The notes under the pieces: model-generated
What the model was told of the DNA's origin: nothing
What the model saw: the letters and a program-made list of their open reading frames with translations, nothing else
Database searches by the model: none
From: an uncultured Acidimicrobiales bacterium
GTDB lineage: Bacteria > Actinomycetota > Acidimicrobiia > Acidimicrobiales > SZUA-35
NCBI GenBank assembly: GCA_937925335.1
Contig: CALEWY010000038.1
Span: 57,546 to 121,545 of the forward strand
Length of the DNA stretch: 64,000 nucleotides
Direction of reading: 5' to 3'
Shown here: piece by piece, positions 1 through 9,300 of the stretch
How positions within the stretch are numbered: the first letter of the stretch is position 1
How the letters are laid out: each line of letters begins with the position of its first letter
Program-made: the position numbers and the translations under genes

Positions 1-231
1 GCGAGAGAAGGCTTTGAGGTCCATTCCCGAGCTGAAACCTCCGCCGTTGCCCGTGAGGACGCCGGCCGTCAGGCCCGGATCGGAGTTCAGCTGCTGGGTT
101 GCCTCCCACAAGCCGTGGGACAACGCACCGTTGATGGCGTTGCGAGCCTCGGGCCGGTTGAGGGTGATGATCAGCACCCGGCCTCGTTGTTCGGTTAGGA
201 CGGCTGGGGCTTCGGCGCTCGTGTCACTCAT
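1..231 (-). CDS. Enoyl-CoA hydratase/isomerase (crotonase) family protein, N-terminal part only
   Basis: The minus strand reads an open frame of 77 codons from an ATG at 231 to the window edge, so the C-terminal two thirds lie outside. The translation has the crotonase N-terminal pattern: a strand ending in LIITLNRPEARNAI near residues 20-34 and the oxyanion-hole region GGFSSGMDLKAF near residues 64-75. Family members hydrate or isomerise acyl-CoA thioesters, typically in fatty-acid beta-oxidation, in the cytoplasm. The exact substrate cannot be told from this fragment. The gene lies downstream of the giant DUF11 gene on the same strand with about 150 bases between them. Confidence 0.88.
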   Translation of the reverse strand, partial: MSDTSAEAPAVLTEQRGRVLIITLNRPEARNAINGALSHGLWEATQQLNSDPGLTAGVLTGNGGGFSSGMDLKAFSR

Positions 232-258
232 GTCGACATCTCACAACCACCGGCCAGG

Positions 259-369
259 TCAGAGCAAGTCGAAGCGCTCGTCGATGCAGTCGTTGGTGCA
301 TTCGCCGCTGCAGTCGTTGATGCGGTCGCCGAAGCGATGGCTGAGATTTTGGCGCTGGTGTTCGGGCAC
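259..369 (-). CDS. Possible small Cys-containing protein (36 aa), unproven
   Basis: A short frame with a GTG start at 369 and TGA at 259 lies between the giant DUF11 gene and the crotonase gene on the same strand. It is in the same frame as the giant gene and stays open from that gene's stop codon onward. Almost all its codons end in G or C, as in real genes here, and the C-terminal half has three regularly spaced cysteines (DCSGECTNDCIDERF). No convincing ribosome binding site is visible. It could be a small gene, a decayed C-terminus or chance. I do not recognise a family. Confidence 0.22.
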   Translation of the reverse strand: MPEHQRQNLSHRFGDRINDCSGECTNDCIDERFDLL

Positions 370-384
370 GCGGCCCGGCGCTGA

Positions 385-3300
385 TCAGGCGAGCGCTTCT
401 TCGTCTTCGCGCTTGGCGACTCGGACGGCCAAGAAGCCGACGATCAACATTGGCGTTGCGACGAAGATCAAGCCGAGCGTGCCTGCACCGGTGAAGGCCA
501 GTCGACCCTGCGGCGCCCGAGCGACCGCGGACGATGCCACAACCACAACACCATCCGGGCCATCGCCGCCGACGAGGCCACCCGCAGAAGCGGTCGCGGT
601 GTTGGTGACTGAGCCGACGGTGGCTCGAACGTTGGTCACGATCTGGATGACAGCAGTGGAGCCGCTCGCGAGACCGTCGATCTCACAGTCGAACTGCTGG
701 CCAGCGATGGTGCACGATGTTCCGTCGGGTGCGGTGTGGCTTGTGTAGGCCAGCGACAGCGGGAGCGAGTCGGCGAGCGTGATCGGCGTCACGACCGCAT
801 CCGGCCCGTCGTTCGTGACGACCACGGTCCATATGACGGGGGATCCGGTCGTCAGTCTCGATGCTTCAACCGTCTTTTCGATGGCGAGCGCCGAGTTGGA
901 TCGGGTGACTTGGCCGTTGGCCGTGGCTTCCGCTGTTGTTGGATCAGTCTCAGTGGCTTCGACCGATGCGGTGTTCTGAATCGCTCCGACGACCGACACA
1001 TCGATCGAGGTTTCAACGGTGATGGTCACCGATTCGCCAACGTCGAGGTCGCCGAGTTCACAGCTGATCGTGTCGTCGCAACCGTCGATCGACGTCGAGA
1101 CCACGCTCAACCCGTCGGGGAGGGAGTCGGTCATGACCACGTCGGTAGCGGTCGACGGGCCATCGTTGGTGACGACGATCGACCAGGTGGCGTTGCCGCC
1201 CGCCTTGGGATCGTCGGTCTCGAGCGACTTCGTCACCGTGAGATCGGCGATGCGTTCGACCGTTGCCTGAGTGGTGTCGACGTCGTTGAGTGGGTTCGGG
1301 TCGGCGGCGTCAGAGGCTGCGCTGGCCACGTTTCGAAGCACGCCCTCGTAGTCGGCGTCGACGATGCCGGTGAGCGTCACGTCAAGCGTTCCACCGACGG
1401 GAATGTCGCCGAGGTTGCAGGTGAGAACACCAGCGGCGAGCGAACAGTCGGCGGGGAGCGTGAGTGCAATCCCAGCCGGAACCTCGTCGGTGATCGTCAC
1501 GTTTCGAGCGATCGAGGGGCCGAAGTTGGCAACGGTGATGTCGTAGGAGATCGCCTCACCGGCGACGACACTGTCCGGGCCGGTCTTGTCGATCTCGAGG
1601 TCGGCGACCTCGTCGAGAGCGATCGTTTCCGAGTCGGTCGGATCGAGGTTGGTGTTCGGCTCATCCGACGTGACCGCCACGGTGTTCGTGAGGTCGCCGG
1701 TTGCCGTCGCATCGATGATCACGCCGACCGTGAAGGTCAGCGAATCACCAGCGGCCAGTGATGGCGCCGAGCATTCGATCGTCGTTGCATCGAGGGCGAT
1801 GCACGAAGGGGAGGACGTCGACGGATCGAACGTCATTTCGGCCGGCAGCGTGTCGGTGACGACAATGTTGGCTGCGTTCGACGGCCCGGCGTTCGTGACG
1901 GTGAGGTCGAAGGTCGTGCCGCTTCCGGCGGCAGCCGTCGGAGCGATCGCCACCTTGTCGATGCTCAGGTCGACGGAGCGAGCGATCGGATCGATGGTCG
2001 AACCTTCGCCCGGGGTCGGATCCTCGTCGCCGGTGACAACGGCCTTGTTCTCGAAGGTGTCACCGGTCTGCAGATTGGCGGCAGGCAGCACGTCAATCTC
2101 GATCGTTGCGGTCGATCCGGAATCGAGCGTGCCGATCGGGCAATCGACCGTTGCGGTGCCGGTCGTACAGGTGAAGGTCGTTGGTGCCGAGACGACTCGG
2201 ACGTCCACCACGGTGCCGCCGGGTGGGATGAGATCGGTGAGCTCGATGTTGGTCGCCTGTGACGGGCCTTCGTTTTCGACGGTCAGCGTGTAGGTCACGA
2301 CAACACCGGGCGTGATCGGCGACGTGCCGGCGACCTTGGTGACCGTGACTTCAGCCGACCGATTGACGGTGGTCTCTTCGGTGATGCTGACGGGCGGTGC
2401 GAGGTCGCCACTTGCGGTCGCTTCGTTGACGAGCATCGTGCCATCGGCAAAGCCCTGGTCGACGTCGCCTGCGATCCGGATGGTCGGGTTGGCGTTGAGC
2501 ACCAGCGTTCCGAGGGTGCAGGTGATCACCTGCCCCGTCGCCGGCGTGCCACTCGTCAACGAGCAGTCCGGGTCGGATGCAGCCGGGTCGAACGTAACGC
2601 CGATCGGGAGCGTGTCGACAACCTGAACGTTGTCGGTGTCGGACGGGCCGAGGTTGGTGACTTGGATGTCCCACGCGATGCCTTCACCGGCGACGACGGG
2701 GTCGAGCACATCGACCTTAGCGATGGCAAGACCGCTCGTTCGGGCGATGTCGGCAGCGTGGGATGACTCGTTGTTGAGCGGGTTGGGATCAGGCTCGGCG
2801 GCCGAGATGATCACGTCGTTGTTGAGGACGAACCCGTCGGCCAAACCGGGGTCGAGATCGACGTTGATGAGCAGTTGGTCGGTCGATCCTGCCGCGATCG
2901 ATGGGATCGTGCACGTCACGGTTGTGCCAGCTGCGGAGCAGCGAGCGTCGGAACCGGTCGTCTGGAACGTCGTACCGACGGGGAGCGTGTCGGTGACGAC
3001 GATGCTCGTCGCTTCCGATGCGCCGTCGTTGGCGATGTCGAGGGTCCACGTGAGCGAGGTACCAGCGGTCGATGAGCCGCCCGGTCCTCGCTTGATGATC
3101 GAGAGATCCGCCTCACGGGTGACGGGGGCCGAGTCGGCTGCGTCGTTGTTGAGCGGGTCGGGATCGGGTTCGTTGGCGGCGACGGTTGCGTCGTTCGCAA
3201 GGGTGGATGCAGCGGCGAGCCCTTGGTCGGTGTCGGCGCCGATCAGGAATGTGACCGAGTCGCCGTTCGGCACGTTCGAAATTGAGCAGGTCACCGTTGA

Positions 3301-6300
3301 GCCTGTAGCGGTACACGGCGTTGAGGAGAGGTCGGTTCGGAAGGTCAAACCGGTCGGGAGCACGTCGGTGACCGTCACCCCGGTTGCGTCGGACAAGCCG
3401 GCGTTGGTTGCCGTGAGCTCGAACAGCACCGGCTCGCCGGCGACGATCGGGCTGGTGAGAATGGTCTTCGTCAGCGACAGATCGGCGGAGCGAACAATGT
3501 TGGCCGGAACGCTGGAGCCGTTGTCCGCCGCGTTCGGATCGGGCTCGTTTGCCGAGACCGATGCGTTGTTGGTCAGCGTCGATCCTGCGGCGACGTTCGA
3601 GGCGACGTCGACATCGACGGTGATGAGAATCGAGTCGCCAGGCTGCATCGATGCGATGGAGCACGTGAGGGCGCCCGGAGTGGTGGAGCAGCCGGCCGGT
3701 CCGGTGAACCCGGTGATGGTCAGCCCGGCTGGAACGGCGTCGGTGATCGTCACCCCGGTTGCGACCGATGGGCCATCGTTCTCCACCGTGATGGAGTACG
3801 AACCGGTTCCACCAGCGGTGAGTTCGGCGGCACCCGTCTTGACGATGGAGAGGTCAGCCGAGCGAGTGATTGCACCGTCGGCGGACGACGAGTTGTCCGA
3901 TGTTGGGGTGCCTTCGTCGGGGTCTGGCGTCGAGCTCGTGACACTTGCGGTGTTCGAGAGGAACGAGAGCGGCGTTGCGTCATCGTCGAGGAGGAAGGTG
4001 AGCGAGATGGTCTCGACGGCGGCCGGAGTGAGGTTGCCGAGATCACAGCTGACGGACGTGCCGGCCAGATCACAGCGTGAGTCCGAGGCCGGGTCGTCAT
4101 AGGTGACGACACTCGGGAAGACGTCTTCGACGGTGACATCGACCGCTTCGGAGGGTCCGTCGTTGGTGATGGTGAGTTCGTAGGTCACGTTCTCGCCGGC
4201 GACGACTGGGTCGGTGATCCGAACCTTCACGATGGACAGATCGGCTGATGGGGCAACCGTGCTCGTGACGGTCTCGGAGTCGTTCGTCGAATCCGGATCG
4301 TCTTCGTCCGCACTGACCGACGCGGTGTTGGCGATGTCGCCGGTGAGCGTGGGATCGAGATCGACGGCGATGATGAATGAGTCGGCTGCTGCATTGGCGA
4401 GCGAGGCCAGCGTGCAGGTGATCGTCTCGCCCGTCGCCGGGGTTCCTGCGGTCACCGAGCAGCGAGCATCGGAGGCCGCAGCGTTGAAGGTCGCACCAGC
4501 CGGAAGTGTGTCGGTGACGACGACGTTGGTTGCGTCGGAGGGGCCGATGTTGGAGACGTCCAGCGTCCAGGAGGTGGGGCTACCGGGAACCGGCGTTGCG
4601 GCGGGCGGGACCTTGTCGATCGCAAGATCGGCGCTGCGCACGATTGGGATATCGGCGGTGCCGATGTCGTTCGTGGCGTTCGGATCATCCTCGGTTGCTG
4701 TCGCGCTGGCGCTGTTGACGAGGGTGGACGGCACGATCGACGGATCCAGGTCGGCGACGATGGTGATCGTCTGTGATGTTCCGGCAGCGACGGTTCCGAT
4801 CGTGCACGTTGCTCCTGGGGCGCTTGCAGCACACGTTGCGGTCGAGCCGGTCGGCTGGAACGTGACGCCTGCTGGGAGCGTGTCGGTGACCGTCACGTTG
4901 GTGGCGTCGGACGGACCGTCGTTGGTGACGACCAGTTCGAAGGTGACGGGTTCGCCGGCGACAGGGTCCGTTGTGAGCAGCGTCTTGGTGATGCCGATGT
5001 CGGCGCTGGTGTCCACCGTGATCGACTCGAGAGCGTCGGCCCCATCGGGGTCGGTCTCGGCCGCAGTCGCCGAGGCGGTGTTGTCGATAGTCGTTGCGTC
5101 GGCGACGTCAGCGTCGACCGTTGCAACGACGGTGATCTCGAAGGTGGCGCTGGGAGCGAGCTGGGCCAGCGTGCAGTCGATGATGTTTCCGGTGATGTCG
5201 CAAGTGCCGGGTCCTGCCGGCGTGGCGCTGACAGCGGTGAGACCGGTGGCGAGCGGATCCAAGATGTTGACATCGGTGGCGATCGAGGGGCCGTCGTTGG
5301 TGACGACCACGGTGTAGGTCACGTTCTCACCGGCGACGATCACGCTGGCATCGGCCAGCTTCGTGATCTGCAGATCGGCAACACGATCGACGTCGGTTCG
5401 GGAGTCGCCGGTGTCGTTCGTTGCGTCGGGGTCATCGGTTGGGGAGTCGATCGATGCGTTGTTGACCAGCTCGCCGCCGTCAGCAGCCGCTTCGTCGAGC
5501 GCTCCGCCGATGATGATGGAGGTGGTGGCGGTTGGGCCGGTGGGGGCCATGTTGCCGATGGTGCATGTGATGACTTGGCCGGTGGCGGGGGTGCCGGAGC
5601 TGAGGACGCAGCGGGGGTCGGAGGTTGCGGGGTCGAAGGTGACGCCGATGGGGAGGGTGTCGGTGACGACGGCCGCGACGGCGGTCGACGGACCAGCGTT
5701 CGTTGCGGTGATCGTCCACGAGAGGTCGGTTCCGGCGGTGACGGTGGCAGGGCCCACCTTCACGACGCTGAGGTCGGCCGAAGGAGCGACTGGGCTCACG
5801 TCGGTGGCCGTGTCGTTGCCGGTACCCGAATCAGGGGTCGGCGAGTCGATCGTGGCGCTGTTGGTGAGGGTTGCGGCCGTGACGGTTGAGTCGACGTCGC
5901 CGCCGATGATGATGGAGGTGGTGGCGGTTGGGCCGGTGGGGGCCATGTTGCCGATGGTGCAGGTGATGACTTGGCCGGTGGCGGGGGTGCCGGAGCTCAC
6001 GACGCAGCGGGGGTCGGAGGTTGCGGGGTCGAAGGTGACGCCGATGGGGAGGGTGTCGGTGACGACAGCGGCGACGGCAGTTGAGGGGCCGGCGTTGGCG
6101 GCTCCAACGGTCCATTCGTAGGGCTCGCCTGGCACGATCGGATCGGCTGAAGACGTCTTCGTGACGGAGAGGTCAGCATCGGCCGTGACGGTGATGGTGT
6201 CGGCACCCGCGTCGTTGGTCGAGTCGGGGTCACCCTCGGTTGCGTCGGCCGTCGCGGTATTGGCGATCGGCCCGGCAGCGGCTGCAGGGTCGATGTCGAA

Positions 6301-9300
6301 GACGAGTTCGAGCGTCTCTGCGCCAGCGGCGGTCGTGAGCGTTCCGAGCGTGCAGACCACGTCGGTGCCGACGAGGTCACAGCGGCTATCGCTGCTTGCG
6401 TCGACGTAGATGAGGCCCGCAGGTACGGGGTCGGTGATCGTGGTGGACGTTGCGTCGGACGGGCCGAGGTTCTCGACTTCGACGGTGAAGGTCACGGTTT
6501 CGCCAGCATCGAACGTGGCGGCGGAGGCGGTCTTGGTGACGCTGAGATCAGCACTTCGAGTGACGGTGATCGGTGCCGATGCACTTTGTGGTGTTGGGTC
6601 CTCGGGAGCGGTGGCCGTCACCGTGTTGTTGATCGAGGCGCCATCGGGAGTCGACGGGCGCACGGTCGCGACGATCTCGGCCTGCAGCGAATCGCCGGGC
6701 TGTAGATCGGTGACCTGGCAGATGACGGCGGTGGTGCACGACCCGGCGGTCAAGACGTTGACGGACACAACGGTGAGCGAGCTCGGCAAGGTGTCGGTGA
6801 GTGTGGCGAGCGAAGCGCTCGATGGGCCTTCGTTCGTCAGAGAGATGGTGTAGGTGACGTCGGAGCCAGCCTGGACCGTGGACGGCGTGACGGTCTTTGC
6901 AACGGTGAGCGAAACCTCGCGGGTCACATCGGTATCGGAGCTCGATGCGTCGTTGCTCGTGTCCGGGTCATTCGTGTCGGCCGAGACGGTGGCGTTATTG
7001 GTGAGGACTGAGCCCTCGGTCGCTGACGGGTCGACGGTGCCGCCGATCGCGAGGTCGATCGGCGTGCCAGGGTCGACGGTTGCGAAGGTGCAGGTGATGG
7101 TTTGGCCCGTCGCCGGGGTTCCGGCTGTCACCGAGCAGCTCGGGTCTGACGTGGCCGGGTCGAAGGTGACGCCGACAGGCAGCGTGTCGGTCACGACTGC
7201 GTTTGTCGCTTGCGATGGGCCGGCGTTGTCGAGGGTGACGGTCCAGACGATCGCTTCACCAGCGATGACCGAGGCCGGACCGGCCTTGGTTGTGCTGAGA
7301 TCGGCCTGGGGGACGACCGGTGAGCTCGTCGTCGAGGAGTCATTTCCGGGGTTCGGATCGGCGGTTGTGGAGCTGACGCTCGCGACGTTGTCGAGGGTTG
7401 CGGTGGTCGAACCGGCGCCGGTGGCAGGGTCAACGTCCACGGTGATCGAGAGCGAGATTGCTGCGGCGGGTGCGAGGTCGCCGAGCGAACACGTCAACGT
7501 TTGACCGGTCGCCGGGGTTCCGGCGGTGACGGAACAGAGCGGCTCCGATGCTGGGTCGAAGGTGACGCCTGGCGGAAGTGTGTCGGTGATGACGGTGTCG
7601 GTCGCGGTCGATGGGCCGGCGTTTGCGACGTCGATGGTCCAGGTGAAGGGCTCGCCGGGAATCGCCGGGCCGGCCTGGGCCGACTTCAGCACGCTCACAT
7701 CGGCACGTCGCTCGATCTCGACATCGGACTGAGCGTCATCGTTCGCGGCGTTCGGATCGGTCTCGGTCGCGGCGACGGTTGCGCTGTTTGTGTAGGTGCC
7801 GGCTGCGGTTGCTGCGTCGGCGGTCAACGTGATGATGAACGTTGCCGGCGGGTCGTCGGGGTCGAGCAGGGGAGTGGAGCACTCGACGGTGACTCCGACG
7901 AGGGCACAGTTTGCGTCGCTCGTTGCAGGTACGAAGGTGAACCCGGCAGGGATCGTGTCGGTGACCACGACGTCGGTCGCGATGGATGGCCCGGCATTGG
8001 TTGCGGTCAACTGGAAGCGAACGTCTTCGCCCGCCGCGATCGGCGTGTCGAGCGTGGTCTTGGCGAGCGAGAGGTCAGCCTCTCGTTCGATCGCCGAGGT
8101 CGTGGTCGCATCGTTGTTCGTGAGATCGGGGTCGGTCGTCGTGGACGTGACGGTCACGTTGTTCGTTGCGGTCGATCCGTCGGCGGCGGTGTCCGCGACC
8201 TCGGCATCGATCTCGATCGTGATGACGTCGGAGGCGCCAAGAATCGGCGACTCACAGACGAGGGGGCCCGTTGCGGTCGAACACGTTGCCGATCCGACGA
8301 TGATTCGATGGGTGACGTAGGTGGCGTTCGGCGGGAGAATGTCGGTGATCACGACGTTGTCGGCTGCGCTCGGCCCGTCGTTCGTGAGTGTGACCGTCCA
8401 CGTCGCCGTCGTGCCGGCGAGGATCGTCGGCGGACCGACCTTGGTGAGATCGAGATCGGCGCTGCGCTCGATCGTGGTCTCTTCGGTTCCCGTCACCGTC
8501 GGAGAAGTAGGGCTCGATGCGGAGGCCTCGTTGTTCAGCGTCGTGCCGTCGACGATGTCGTCATCGAGGGTGCCCGTGAGCGTGATGGTGACGGAGTCAC
8601 CAGCGACGAGGGTGGGGACAGCACAATCGAGGGTGCCCGGGTTGCCGGCGCCCGGCGTAGTCGTGCAGGTGTTGGCCGGTGCGCCCGTGATCGTTGCCGC
8701 CACTCCTGAGATCGGAAGTGCGCTGAGATCGTCGGCGATCGAGATGTCGGCATCGTCGGATGGACCGGTGTTGGTCACCACGATGTCCCAGCTGATCGGC
8801 GTGCCGGCCTGTGCGGGGTCGGCGATGCCGGACGACTCGACCTTGGTGATTTCGAGCTGCGTCGTTCGGGTGACGTTCGTACTCGTGTTCGAGCTGTCGT
8901 TGGTCGAGTTCGGATCGGGTTCAGCGCCGGCGACCGTTGCGACGTTTGCGAGCGCTGTTCCGTCGGGTGTGCCGGCGGGGACGGCGACCACGATGGTGAA
9001 TGACGTCGTGGCGCCATCGGCAAGGTTGCCGACCGCACAGGTGAGAGTGGTCGTACCGGTACAGCCCGGCGCAGAAACCAGCGTCACACCAGCGGGAAGC
9101 GTGTCGGTGACTGAGACTCCGCTTGCATCGCTCGGGCCAGCGTTCTCAACGTCGAGTGTGTAGGTGATCTGTGAACCGGCGGCGACGACGTCGGGTGTTG
9201 CCTTCTTCACAACGGAGAGGTCGGCCGATCGTTCGATTCGAATGTCGAGCGAGTCCTCGTCGTTGGTGCTGACCGGATCGACTTCATCCGCTCCGGTCTT

